Positions 9,689-18,357 of a stretch of 64,000 nucleotides of DNA are shown in pieces; the first letter of the stretch is position 1, and every line of letters starts with the position of its first letter. The position numbers and the translations under genes are program-made. Origin of the DNA: Streptomyces albospinus. Its GTDB lineage: Bacteria > Actinomycetota > Actinomycetes > Streptomycetales > Streptomycetaceae. The stretch lies in assembly GCF_014648695.1 (NCBI RefSeq), contig NZ_BMRP01000005.1:129698-193697 (forward strand), read 5' to 3'. The notes beneath the pieces were generated by a model. That model was not told where the DNA came from. It saw only the letters and a list, made by a program, of their open reading frames with translations, and ran no database searches.

Positions 9689-10203
9689 GTGTCGATGACT
9701 CTGGCGGTGGTGCGCTCGCTCGGTGCTCCTCGGCAGTTGGAGACGCCCCAGGAGTGCGAGGACTTCGAGCAGGAGATCGTTGACCAGTACCTCCTCGCGG
9801 GCCGACCGTCGCCGACCTGCGGCACCTGCTGCACACCGACGTGCGCGACGGTCGCCTCTACCTCGGCGGGCGCGTCATCCTGCTCGCCGAACCGGTCCGA
9901 GTCCGCCTGGCCGCCTACCTCAACCTTCGGGCCCGCCGCTGGCCCACAACGGTCAACCCGCACCTGTTCATCAACTGGCAGACCGCCACCCACACCGGGC
10001 CGACCAGCAATGTCTGGGCCACCAACATCCTTGGCATCTCCGCCCAGGCGCTGCGCGAGGACCGCATCCTCGACGAGGTGCTGGCCACCGGCGACCTGCG
10101 CCGCGTGTGTGACCTGTTCGGTCTGTCCATCGCCGGCGCTGAACGCTATCTTGCCGCCCTCGACCCAAGCGGTATCACCCGTACTCCCAACGGCGAGCCC
10201 TGA
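9689..10203 (+). pseudogene. Tyrosine recombinase remnant, frameshifted and deleted
   Basis: The first part (from GTG 9689 or ATG 9695, reading MTLAVVRSLGAP and ECEDFEQEIVDQYL) resembles the N-terminus of Streptomyces tandem tyrosine recombinases. After about 35 residues the coding signal jumps frame near 9810. It continues as PTVADLRHLLHTDVRDG through to the stop at 10203, with homology-like text typical of the C-terminal part of such proteins (LRARRWPTTVNPHLF, then FGLSIAGAERYL). The central catalytic region is missing. The gene is therefore a relic of an older mobile cassette, not a working integrase. Exact family assignment rests on memory of similar proteins. Confidence 0.6.
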
Positions 10204-10392
10204 GCGAGATGTGCCCCCTGTGCAGTCCCGTGACTGGCGCGGAGGGGGCAGTTGGACAGCCATGCACGGGATCCGGCCATGTTCCATCGGGGCGGGGGAG
10301 CGGGTGGCCCCGAACAATCTAGCCTCGCACTCGGTGTGACCATCCGACTTCCCTGCGTTGCAGGGCGCCGACACGTGAGGATGCAGCCTTCC

Positions 10393-11904
10393 ATGAGCGA
10401 TTCGAAGTTCGTCCAGGCGGACCCTGCCACCCAGCGGACCTACCAGCAGACCGGGTTCCACCCGGCGACCGCGGACAGCCAGTTGTCGTACACGTCCAAC
10501 CGCGTCGCCAAACCCGTCTACAACACCTACGAGCCCGGCGGCTTCGAAGTGTCCGGCTACCTCACGGACTGGGCGCAGTACGACGGGCGGCTGCAGGAGG
10601 ACCCGAATCCCGCCAACGCCGGACGGGGTGCGGACCTGGCACAGCTGCTCGCCAGCCCCACCGCCTACGACCGGGTCGTCGTGCAGTCGGCCGCGATCGT
10701 CGGCGACCGGGGCGAGAAGCAGCAGGTCATCGCCCGGGCCGCCGAGCAGTTCGGGCGCACGGCGGGTCAGGTGACGTTCATCGACCCGTGGGGGGACTGC
10801 CAGGCGTACACCAACTGCGGATTCGCCGGCTGGCGGGACATCCAGCTTCCCCGGGACTTCCAGCAGGAGAAAGTCCAGGGGCTGCTCGGTGGCCTGCGCG
10901 AGCTGGCCAAGCGCAGCACGGAGGCCGGCCGCACGCTGCAGGTCGCGTTCAACATCGGCGGCCCGGAGATGAGTGAAGCCTTCCATCGGGTGGCTCGGGA
11001 CCGTCAGCAGCGGACCGTGTTCGTCGACAGCGTCGTGGACATTTTCAACCGGTTCCCCACGTTGTTCGACGAGGTGGACATCGACTGGGAGTACCCCGGC
11101 GTCGCGGGCGCGCGCGGTAGTGAGTACGGCGAGGAGGATCCGGCCAACTACGCCGCACTCATCGGGGAGCTGAGGCGGGCCCTGGATGTCGCCGGCCGCC
11201 GGGACGCGAAGATCGGTATCGCGCTGAGCAGCGACACGGCCGTACTGCGCACGATGAAGGTCAGCGCGCTCGTGGACGCCGGAGCGGACCGGCTGAACGT
11301 GATGACTTACGACTTCTTCGGCACGCCCTGGGCCGACGGCCTGGGGCACCACGCTGGTATCTATGGCACCCCCGGCAGTGAGTCGACCACGTCCTTGGAG
11401 GGCGCCGTCCAGTTCCTGCTGGAAGCGGGGATCGACTCCCGCAGCATCCACGTCGGGTGGGCGAGCTACGGCCGCAGCGCCCGCGGCGCGACCATGACCA
11501 GCATCTCCCCGCTCGCCGGCACCTGTGACAGCGAGGGGCGTGGGCTCACCCTGGGCACCTTCGAATCCGGTGTCGCCGAGTGGCCGGACATCATCACCAA
11601 CTACCTCGACCTCGAAACCGGTCAAGGCCGCAACGGCTACACCCTCTACACCGACACAGTCGCCAACGCCGACTTCCTCTACAACCACGAATCCCGGGTC
11701 TTCATGTCCCTGGATACTCCACGCACTGTCAAGGCCAAGGCCGAATACGTCGTCCAGCACAACCTCGGCGGCATGTTCGCCTGGCAGGGCGACCTGGACA
11801 ACGGCCTCCTCCTCAACGCCGCCCGCGAAGGACTCGGCCAGAAGCTCACCGAGCAGACCATCGCCATGGAGCCTCTCTACACCCCCGGCCCCGAAACAGC
11901 CTGA
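10393..11904 (+). CDS. GH18 chitinase without signal peptide
   Basis: A 503-residue glycoside hydrolase family 18 enzyme. The catalytic DxxDxDxE motif is intact (D226 to E233, within DEVDIDWEYPG), and a MTYDF motif follows. It would cut beta-1,4 N-acetylglucosamine polymers by substrate-assisted catalysis. The start at 10393 uses GTGAGGA 12 bases upstream. The N-terminus (MSDSKFVQADPA) is hydrophilic, with no signal peptide or Tat motif, and no carbohydrate-binding module is visible. That is unusual for a Streptomyces chitinase and more like the chitinases of insecticidal toxin complexes or contractile injection particles. It stands alone; no such particle genes are seen nearby. Confidence 0.88.
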   Translation: MSDSKFVQADPATQRTYQQTGFHPATADSQLSYTSNRVAKPVYNTYEPGGFEVSGYLTDWAQYDGRLQEDPNPANAGRGADLAQLLASPTAYDRVVVQSAAIVGDRGEKQQVIARAAEQFGRTAGQVTFIDPWGDCQAYTNCGFAGWRDIQLPRDFQQEKVQGLLGGLRELAKRSTEAGRTLQVAFNIGGPEMSEAFHRVARDRQQRTVFVDSVVDIFNRFPTLFDEVDIDWEYPGVAGARGSEYGEEDPANYAALIGELRRALDVAGRRDAKIGIALSSDTAVLRTMKVSALVDAGADRLNVMTYDFFGTPWADGLGHHAGIYGTPGSESTTSLEGAVQFLLEAGIDSRSIHVGWASYGRSARGATMTSISPLAGTCDSEGRGLTLGTFESGVAEWPDIITNYLDLETGQGRNGYTLYTDTVANADFLYNHESRVFMSLDTPRTVKAKAEYVVQHNLGGMFAWQGDLDNGLLLNAAREGLGQKLTEQTIAMEPLYTPGPETA

Positions 11905-12095
11905 CCACCCGCCTGCCGCCCCAGACACACGATGTCGACACGGGCGGCAGGCGCCCGCCGGACAACGGCAATTGCTCCTCCCGCGGTCCGGCCCATACGG
12001 GACCTCGCCAGCTTCACGCTGGCCCTGCGGCGCCCTCGCACCGCGGACTAAGCCCTCAGCAGGCTTGCTTCCCGTCAGTTCACGAACCGGGACCC

Positions 12096-13121
12096 TCAAC
12101 GGGAACTCCCAGCGGTACCACCCCGCGAGTTCCCGACCGTAAGGCCGTCAGAATTCACGAACTCCCGGCTTATGTTGCTGGGGTCGAAGTCCGCGAGGAC
12201 CGGCAGGTGGTCCGACGCCTGCTCGGCGGCCGGGCTGCGATGGGTGCGGTACGCCGTGAGCGCCGGGGCGACGGTGCGGCTGGCGAGGATCAGGTCGATG
12301 CGCCGCGGTCCCCATGGGTCGGGGTCCCCCTGGCCGTCCGCCCAATGCCCCACTGTCGGCTCCCACGGAGCGCCCAGGTGAGCAGCGGCATCGACCATGT
12401 AGTCCTTGCGCAGCAAGGTCTCGGTCTGCCGGCGGTCTGCCAGCTGCGTCGTGCCGATCGTGCCGGCCTGTACCTGGAACTCCAGATCGTCGTGGTCCAT
12501 CTCGGTATACGGCTCGTCGTCGTAGTACCGGCGGCCCCCCTGACCGTCGTCGACCTCGGCCGCGGAGATCGAGTTGAGGTCCCCGAGTACGAAGCCGGGC
12601 TTGACGCCGCCTGTCGTACGGAAGGTGCCCTTCAGCCGGAGCGACTCGTTGTACCGGAAGTCGGGGCGGAAGGGGTCTCCGTGGTAGCTGGCCACGAGGA
12701 TCGGCTCTTTGGCGCCGACGTCGAAACGGACTGTGGTGCAGCCGTGCCAGTAGTCGGGCGCACCGAACGGGCGGTACGACCCCTCGATCACTCCGACGGC
12801 GTTGGGATTCCACATCAACGCGGTCCACCATGGACGGTGCCAGTTCGCGGCCATGGCTGTGCCGTGCGGATGGCCGTCGCTGGCACCGACGGAGGCGCTC
12901 AGACCGCATTCGTCGGCCAGGTCCTGGATGAGGGAGGCGGCTTCATGCTCCCAGTCGTCGCGGCCGGTTACGTTCTCGTCGATGACGACTTCCTGAAGTG
13001 CGAGGATGTCCGGCGCTATCTCCTGGATGGCTGTGAGGCGCGCTGTCCAGGAACTGGTGCTTCGAGAGGCGGGGGTGAGCTTGTATGCGTTGAGATTGGC
13101 GATCCGGATGTTCTGCGGCAC
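12096..13121 (-). CDS. Endonuclease/exonuclease/phosphatase (EEP) family protein
   Basis: A 341-residue metal-dependent phosphoesterase of the DNase I-like fold. Visible motifs are IANLNAY, ALQEVV, LGDLNS and the terminal SDHLPV, which together supply the metal and catalytic residues. GTG 13121 is chosen as start because TAGGAGAAAT immediately precedes it; the frame extends upstream only without a site. No signal peptide at this start, so it is likely cytoplasmic. It is the last gene of the leftward 12.1-17.9 kb group, separated by 165 bp from the methyltransferase gene. The substrate (nucleic acid, phosphoinositide-like or small phosphodiester) cannot be told. Confidence 0.85.
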   Translation of the reverse strand: MPQNIRIANLNAYKLTPASRSTSSWTARLTAIQEIAPDILALQEVVIDENVTGRDDWEHEAASLIQDLADECGLSASVGASDGHPHGTAMAANWHRPWWTALMWNPNAVGVIEGSYRPFGAPDYWHGCTTVRFDVGAKEPILVASYHGDPFRPDFRYNESLRLKGTFRTTGGVKPGFVLGDLNSISAAEVDDGQGGRRYYDDEPYTEMDHDDLEFQVQAGTIGTTQLADRRQTETLLRKDYMVDAAAHLGAPWEPTVGHWADGQGDPDPWGPRRIDLILASRTVAPALTAYRTHRSPAAEQASDHLPVLADFDPSNISREFVNSDGLTVGNSRGGTAGSSR

Positions 13122-13286
13122 ATTTCTCCTAAGTAGTGTTTGGCGGTTCATGAAGGACAGACGGGTACGGCTGCTGTGGTGGCGAGCTCGTTCGATCTCC
13201 CTGAATTAGAGATTGCAGCCGTCTGCGGCCGTTAGGTCAGCGATCATCGGGGCCAGTACGTGTGGGTAGAAGGCGAGCTGTGGCAC

Positions 13287-14027
13287 CTACTTCTTGGCGA
13301 CCACGTAAACGCTGCCCCACTGTCGTTTCGGATTGGCTATCTCGGCGTCGAAGTCCCACGGTTCCACAGTCCGGAATCCGGCCTCGGCGAATAGCTGTAT
13401 CAGCTTCTCTTCGTCGTAAGCCCAGAGATGAGGCGTGTAGTTGGGGGTGTCGTCTTGGTCGCGGAAGGCGTAGTTGATCAGATCGAGGAAGGTGTTGATG
13501 TCGCCCAGGCAATCCCGCTTGCCGTACCACCGTTCCACCATCTCGGTAGCCAGCTCGGTGTTGGCGGGGTAATGCCTCAGGAGGAACGCGGCGTCGGGTA
13601 CGCCCGTGACCAGCTCTCCGCCGTCGGTTAGCACGCGGTGCGCTTCGCGAGCGTAGTGCTTGACGGAGCGGGGGTAGTCGATGTGCTCCAGGAAGTGCTC
13701 GGAGAACATGAGCTGCACGCTGGCATCGTGCAGAGGGATGCCTTCACGGATGTCCCACAGGAGGTCGGCGGGCGGGACAGCGTCGATGTTGAAGAAGCCG
13801 TCGATCCTGTGGGTGCCGCCGCCGATCTGCACCTTCTCGGGCGTCGTGTCGATGCGGCCGTTCGGCCAGGCCATGCTGCTGGCCTGGTGGTAGCGGCTGA
13901 TCTCGATCTGCTTGGTTGTGGCCCGCAGGGTGCGGGCGAGCCCGTGGCCGGTCGCGGGCTCCTGCAGGAGAGCAGCGATCTGCTCGCGGAGGAGGTCGAG
14001 CGAGGGCGCAGCGGAGTGCACGGTCAT
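13287..14027 (-). CDS. SAM-dependent methyltransferase (class I)
   Basis: A 246-residue protein with VQIGGGTHRIDGFFNIDA as a variant SAM-binding motif I and motif II region. FSEHFLEHIDYP and HRVLTDGGELVTGVPD follow, as in the predicted methyltransferase group found with sugar and nucleotide gene clusters. Starts at ATG 14027 with AGGAGA six bases upstream. Only 22 bp separate it from the stop of the upstream 463-aa gene, indicating one operon. The acceptor is unknown. Confidence 0.82.
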   Translation of the reverse strand: MTVHSAAPSLDLLREQIAALLQEPATGHGLARTLRATTKQIEISRYHQASSMAWPNGRIDTTPEKVQIGGGTHRIDGFFNIDAVPPADLLWDIREGIPLHDASVQLMFSEHFLEHIDYPRSVKHYAREAHRVLTDGGELVTGVPDAAFLLRHYPANTELATEMVERWYGKRDCLGDINTFLDLINYAFRDQDDTPNYTPHLWAYDEEKLIQLFAEAGFRTVEPWDFDAEIANPKRQWGSVYVVAKK

Positions 14028-14049
14028 GTCGTCTCCTGACGGGGCCGGA

Positions 14050-15441
14050 TCAGTTCGGTGAGGGTTCGGGGACTGACCATTTGTTGTTGCGCATCAGCGT
14101 GTACTTGATGTCCACGAGCCGGGGCGCGATGGTGAGGTCCAACTTCTCGACGGGGTGCACTCGGCCGGCCGAGTCCCGGACGGCCCGGTAAATGCTGTAC
14201 TCCAGGTCGGGGTATGCCGGGTTGATGCCCACTTCCCCCTTGGGCATCGTGCCGTTGAACGGCGCGATGATGTCCATGTGGTTCCAGTAGTTCCACGCCT
14301 GGAGCGCCTTGTGCTGGTCGAAGTAGAAGTAAAAGTCCGGGTAGCGGCCGAAGGTCCGCAGTTCCCGGTGGATGAGGTGGCCGAGCAGCGGCCCCATCTG
14401 CGTAGCGAGGCTGTCGAACTCCCAGCGTGTGTGGCGCCAGGCTTCCGGTATCTGGCCGGGAGTGAAGAGGCGAGCGGCGACGAGATAGCTGATCCGGTCG
14501 CGGAGATAGGCGCGGGCGTGCGTGGGATCCACCGTGGTGTCAACGCTGGCCAGGAGTATGTCGAACCTGCTAGGTGCAGGGCGGAACTTGGCGAGGTCGA
14601 ACCTGCCGGCCATGTCGGGGAAGGTGGTGAACAGCATGTCTTTGTAGAGCCAGTTGTTGAATTCGCCTCTCTCGGCGAGCTGCTGGCTGTGGTCGCTGGT
14701 GGAGTGGAGCATCAGGTACTCAGCCAGGGCCTCGAAGTACAGGTAGCCGAGGATCGGCAGGCGCGGGATCGTTTCGTCCAGCAGCTCGAGGAATGACGGG
14801 GCGGCGACCTCCGCGCCTTCGTAGACGATGGCCGCCGCGAGGGCGAGGAACGCGGTGCTGTTCTTGATGCGGCTGACGATCGTCTCGCGTAGCGCGGACC
14901 GCTCGGTGTTGGACAGCAGATATTCGAGGTCGCTGTAGATGCTGAGATGGATCGCGCCCAGGCGTAGGTAGTCCACGCCCGCCAGACCGCGGTACGCGCG
15001 ACGGGGCCGAGTGATCTTGAAGATCAGCGGGGTCGGTGTACGGCCTGCGCCGCCCTTGGCCACGAACGCGGGGGCTTCCTTGTTGAGGACGTACTCGGCG
15101 AGGTTATGCATCCGGTAGCCGCTGCCGTGCACAGTCAGCGGTGCGCAGTAGATGCTGCCGACCAGGCACCCGCCCGACGGGTAGAGGAAGCCGTGCTGGC
15201 TGATCTCTTCCAGGGCGTGGGTGACGTGCAGCAGGTGCAGTGGCCCGTCTCCGTTGAGGGCGTCGAACAGGGCGTTCGTCCGCAGGAGCGCGCCGTGGGG
15301 GGTCTCCTCGGCCAGCCGGGATTCCCATCGGGCGGACTGCTCGGCGAGGGGACCGACTTGGTCGCGGGTGTCGGGTAACAGCGGGGTGTCGTAGAAGGCG
15401 TGCGCATCGGCCCACAGGTGGTACGCGTCGTGGGTGTCCAT
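14050..15441 (-). CDS. Uncharacterised protein, 463 aa
   Basis: The start ATG (15441) shares its A with the TGA of the HD-domain gene, so the two are translationally coupled. I do not recognise the family. The N-terminal LHLLHVTHALEEISQHGFLY followed by a Gly-rich strand faintly resembles the H-x-T...G-x-L entry of DarT-like ADP-ribosyltransferases, but later catalytic residues are not evident. The C-terminal half is aromatic-rich (FYFYFDQHKALQAWNYW) and soluble. No signal peptide or membrane helix. The setting among NDP kinase, CYTH, HD and methyltransferase genes suggests a role with nucleotides or phosphorylated substrates. Confidence 0.7.
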   Translation of the reverse strand: MDTHDAYHLWADAHAFYDTPLLPDTRDQVGPLAEQSARWESRLAEETPHGALLRTNALFDALNGDGPLHLLHVTHALEEISQHGFLYPSGGCLVGSIYCAPLTVHGSGYRMHNLAEYVLNKEAPAFVAKGGAGRTPTPLIFKITRPRRAYRGLAGVDYLRLGAIHLSIYSDLEYLLSNTERSALRETIVSRIKNSTAFLALAAAIVYEGAEVAAPSFLELLDETIPRLPILGYLYFEALAEYLMLHSTSDHSQQLAERGEFNNWLYKDMLFTTFPDMAGRFDLAKFRPAPSRFDILLASVDTTVDPTHARAYLRDRISYLVAARLFTPGQIPEAWRHTRWEFDSLATQMGPLLGHLIHRELRTFGRYPDFYFYFDQHKALQAWNYWNHMDIIAPFNGTMPKGEVGINPAYPDLEYSIYRAVRDSAGRVHPVEKLDLTIAPRLVDIKYTLMRNNKWSVPEPSPN

Positions 15442-16208
15442 CAGGTGATTAACCCCCGCTGCTCCAGAGCTTTGAGTACGGCGTCCGCGCTGTCGATGCC
15501 CGCGAGGTGAGCGGCTTCGGAGGCCACCACGAGTTCGAACGCCGTGGGACGCAAGGATGTGAAAGCGGCGGCCCGTATGCGGGAGGGGTCCGGCCACCAG
15601 GAGAGCTTCGGGAGGCGGTAGCGGTCCAGGGCATCGGCGGCCTTGAGCAGGTCGGTGATGTGCCGGGTTCGTGCGTAGTCAGTGAGGTCGTCCGGGGCGA
15701 AGACGTCGTACGGCACGTCGTGCAGCCGCACGGCCGTCGCGACCGAGACGATGCGATGCGGGGTGGGCGCCATGTGGAAGTGCGCCCAGACCGTGTCGGC
15801 GTTGTCCGTCAGCCAGATTGCGGCGCGTGCCCCGTGCCCACGGTCGTCCTTGTCGTGGACTCGGCGGCAGTCGTGGACGGCTGCAGCGATGACGAGGGTG
15901 GCTGTGTCGTCCTCGTTCAGATCGTCGGCATCGGCGAGAAGCGCGGCCAGGGTGGCGGTGCGCATGGCGTGGCGAACGCCGTGCAGAGAGTCGGCGAGTT
16001 GAGGGTTCGCCATCCAGACGGTAGGAATGGCCGAGCGGTAGACGAGCCGCTGGGAGGTGGCCCGAAGCGCCGAAGTCACCGAGTCGGGGAAGTCCGGCCG
16101 GTTGGCCTCGATCCATCGCACGGTGGCGTGGTCGGTGAACTGGTGGTGCGGAAGCTGCTTGCGTGCAGCCAGCTCGACCAAGCTGTCGGCCGGCGGGGTG
16201 GTACTCAT
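15441..16208 (-). CDS. HD-domain phosphohydrolase
   Basis: The 255-residue protein has an HD-superfamily arrangement: a first His in SLHGVRHAMR, the HD pair in AAAVHDCRR, further His residues in RGHGARAA and FHMAPTPH, and a late Asp in ADALDRYR. HD enzymes remove phosphate groups from nucleotides or cyclic nucleotides, using metal. It is coupled to the following gene by a TGATG overlap and lies 40 bp after the CYTH gene. The exact substrate is unknown. Confidence 0.82.
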   Translation of the reverse strand: MSTTPPADSLVELAARKQLPHHQFTDHATVRWIEANRPDFPDSVTSALRATSQRLVYRSAIPTVWMANPQLADSLHGVRHAMRTATLAALLADADDLNEDDTATLVIAAAVHDCRRVHDKDDRGHGARAAIWLTDNADTVWAHFHMAPTPHRIVSVATAVRLHDVPYDVFAPDDLTDYARTRHITDLLKAADALDRYRLPKLSWWPDPSRIRAAAFTSLRPTAFELVVASEAAHLAGIDSADAVLKALEQRGLIT

Positions 16209-16248
16209 CGGGCCTACCCCCTCGGTGGGTCGGAACGGCGGATACCGA

Positions 16249-16863
16249 TCAGGTCTGCGGTTCGATCTCCTCGAACGACAGTTGATCCTTGCGGGCCTGC
16301 TCGACAGACTCGAACGCCGCGGTGAAGTCGGCCAGCTCCTGCTCGGTCATCAGCGTCACGCCCAGGTCCTGGGCTGCGGTGCTGATGCGGGCAGCGGCCT
16401 CCTCGCGGGCCGTGTCGCTGGCGTCGTCGTCCAGCAGCACTTCGAACTCGGCGTGGTGGCCCCACGCCTCGCTCCACTTCACGGCGATCTCTACGCCCCG
16501 GAAGCGGTAGTTGTGCCGCTGGTTGTCTGCCTGGTGCATGTGCGGCTCGAAGCCAAGGGCGTTGAAGACGGCCACAGCCGCAGGGACGTCCTCGCGGGCG
16601 ATGGGGAACTCTGTCTCCGGGAAGGCCGCACCCTGGCCGATCTTGCTGTGCTTGAGGGTGATCTTGGCCGTGCCGGCGGCGGTGTTGTCCGTGACCTTGA
16701 GCAGCTTGTCGGGCAGGACGTAGAAATAGATGTGCTTGTCGTCGCGGCCCAGGTCAGTGGCTTCGCCCTCCAGGCGGGCGGTGAGCCGGTCGTGGGTCTC
16801 TTTGTCGTACCGGGCGCGCATTTCGATCTCGATGGGCAACGGCTTGGTCCCTTCTTCGGGCAT
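16249..16863 (-). CDS. CYTH-domain protein (triphosphate tunnel / class IV cyclase-like)
   Basis: The N-terminal IEIEMRARYD matches the ExExR/K-type entry signature of CYTH domains, which bind triphosphates in a beta-barrel tunnel. Further charged strands follow (AKITLKHSK, YRFRGVEIAVKWSE, HAEFEVLLDD). Members include class IV adenylate cyclase CyaB, thiamine triphosphatase and inorganic triphosphatases. At 204 residues it has the size of a single CYTH domain plus a short helix. ATG 16863 is used, with only a weak site upstream. It sits between a small protein gene and the HD phosphohydrolase gene. The reaction is not determinable. Confidence 0.8.
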   Translation of the reverse strand: MPEEGTKPLPIEIEMRARYDKETHDRLTARLEGEATDLGRDDKHIYFYVLPDKLLKVTDNTAAGTAKITLKHSKIGQGAAFPETEFPIAREDVPAAVAVFNALGFEPHMHQADNQRHNYRFRGVEIAVKWSEAWGHHAEFEVLLDDDASDTAREEAAARISTAAQDLGVTLMTEQELADFTAAFESVEQARKDQLSFEEIEPQT

Positions 16864-16995
16864 GGGTGGTCCGCCCGAACCCGCTCAGGCGGGGGCCTGG
16901 CTGGTCTGGTTGGTGGGCGGTATGCAGTTGTGGCCGACGGCGGTGCGGTCAGCGTGCGGACGCGATCCGCACCGCCGTATCAGGGCGCGCGTGCG

Positions 16996-17295
16996 TCAGC
17001 CGAGGTCGCCGAAGCGGCTGTGCACGACGCCTTCATGCAGGTAGTTCGGCAGGTCGACGCCTCCGACGGAGGTGCGCTGCGTGGCCACCTGCTCCTCGGT
17101 CTCGGCGGGGAAGCCTTCGAGGAGCTGGAGGGTCTGCTTCACCCACTCGCGGGATTTCTCCCAGTCGCCGACGTCGCGGTGCCGGACGGCCAGCGCGTAG
17201 GCCGTCTCCGCCGCAGCCCATCGGTCGGTCGCCAGCTCCTGCTGGAAAACCGACTCCAGTTCCTGGACGGACGCGACACGGGTCTGGTTGGTCAT
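16996..17295 (-). CDS. Small hypothetical helical protein
   Basis: A 99-residue protein preceded by GCAGAAAGGGCACC. Residues 20-65 look like two or three antiparallel helices of TPR type (RWAAAETAYALAVRHRDVG, then WEKSREWVKQTLQLL). The C-terminus (VGGVDLPNYLHEGVVH) is different in character. It lies between ndk and the CYTH gene in the same direction, with 73 and 132 bp gaps. Possible adaptor or pathway partner; function unknown. Confidence 0.65.
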   Translation of the reverse strand: MTNQTRVASVQELESVFQQELATDRWAAAETAYALAVRHRDVGDWEKSREWVKQTLQLLEGFPAETEEQVATQRTSVGGVDLPNYLHEGVVHSRFGDLG

Positions 17296-17368
17296 GGTGC
17301 CCTTTCTGCTAACGGTGTGCCCCAGTGGTGCTCAACGCTTCGACGCCCCCGTGGTGACGTCGTCCGCC

Positions 17369-17878
17369 TCAGCAGGCGAAGATCTCCGCGAGCGTGCGGT
17401 AGTCGTGCAGCTCGTCCTTGTCAAACCACAGTTCCACCTCCTGCTTGGCCTCCTCCTTGTTGCCGCTGGCGTGCACGAGGTTCGCCACGGCCTTGCCGGA
17501 GGCCACACTGGCGGCCTTGCCGTAGTGCGAGAAGTCGCCCCGGATCGTCCCGGCCGGAGCCTCGTTCGGGTACGTGCTGCCCACGAGCTTGCGCACCGTG
17601 GCGATCGCGTCGAAGCCTTCGAGCACCAGGGCGATGACCGGCCCCTGCTGCATGAATGCGGAGGTGAAGTCGTAGACCTCCTTGCCCAGGCGATCTTCGA
17701 GATCGAAGTAGTGGCGCCGGGTGAACTCGGCGTCCATCTGCTTCATCTTCACCCCCACGATCTTCAGTGCCGCTTCCTCGAACCGGGTGATGACCTTGCC
17801 GGCGAAGCCACGAACGAGGGCATCGGGCTTGAGCAGCACAAGCGTGCGCTCGACGGTCTGGCTCTGCTCCTGGGACAT
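17369..17878 (-). CDS. ndk: Nucleoside diphosphate kinase
   Basis: Transfers the gamma phosphate of ATP to NDPs through a phosphohistidine. The 169-residue protein starts ERTLVLLKPDALVRG and contains the active-site histidine in NLVHASGNKEEAKQEVELWF (His near residue 136), with the family's Lys, Arg and Asn residues around it. It is longer than the usual 137-aa Streptomyces Ndk and diverges in the usual HGSD sequence (HASG), so it is probably a second, accessory copy. ATG 17878 follows AAAGGGAACC. It heads the leftward phosphate-chemistry operon. Confidence 0.93.
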   Translation of the reverse strand: MSQEQSQTVERTLVLLKPDALVRGFAGKVITRFEEAALKIVGVKMKQMDAEFTRRHYFDLEDRLGKEVYDFTSAFMQQGPVIALVLEGFDAIATVRKLVGSTYPNEAPAGTIRGDFSHYGKAASVASGKAVANLVHASGNKEEAKQEVELWFDKDELHDYRTLAEIFAC

Positions 17879-18357
17879 GGTTCCCTTTCATCTGCCACGC
17901 GGGTGATATGACGGTCGCTCAGCGCGTCAGTGACTGAGGTTACCCGCGCTGGATCAGCCGATAGCGCCTGGCAGTTGGGCTACCGATGGCGGTGCTGGGC
18001 ACCCTCCCGATACGGACATTCGATAGTCGAAAAGTGATGCCCAGGCACGGGTCGGGCGCGGACCGCCTGCCGCCCGTGGCGGCCGGAGCGCGGCCCTCGT
18101 CCCGGGCGGCGACTCTCGGTCACTTCCAGACCGTATTTCGATCTTCCAACTCGCCGATTCCTTAAGGGATCTGAACTAGCATGCTTGGGCGGCTGCACCG
18201 CTCGGACATTTGTGCGAGAGGGTGGGTTCAGTCTGGGGCGGCACGTCTTAGAGTCAACCGGTGTTCGGCTCCCTTCGCCATGAAGCGACAGTGCAACTAG
18301 CCTGCAGTTGAGCCGCATTGACCATGCACGTTGTCGATCGGATGCGTGAGGGCTGCA
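17879..18357. promoter_or_regulatory. Divergent intergenic region between ndk operon and HTH-Nudix operon
   Basis: About 480 bp without a convincing gene, lying between the start of ndk (leftward) and the HTH-Nudix gene (rightward). It must hold the promoters of both units. The stretch 18120-18190 is clearly more A/T-rich than the surroundings, as expected for promoter DNA. I could not place confident -35/-10 pairs. If the HTH-Nudix protein is a regulator, its operator is most likely here. Confidence 0.5.

Noticed and set aside
9496..12099. 867-codon minus-strand frame over the chitinase gene
   Set aside because: It lies antisense to the GH18 gene, which has intact catalytic motifs. The antisense protein has no recognisable fold.
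16996..17295. Possible RiPP precursor
   Set aside because: Lacks Cys and leader/core division, has helical-pair character; more likely a TPR-like partner protein.
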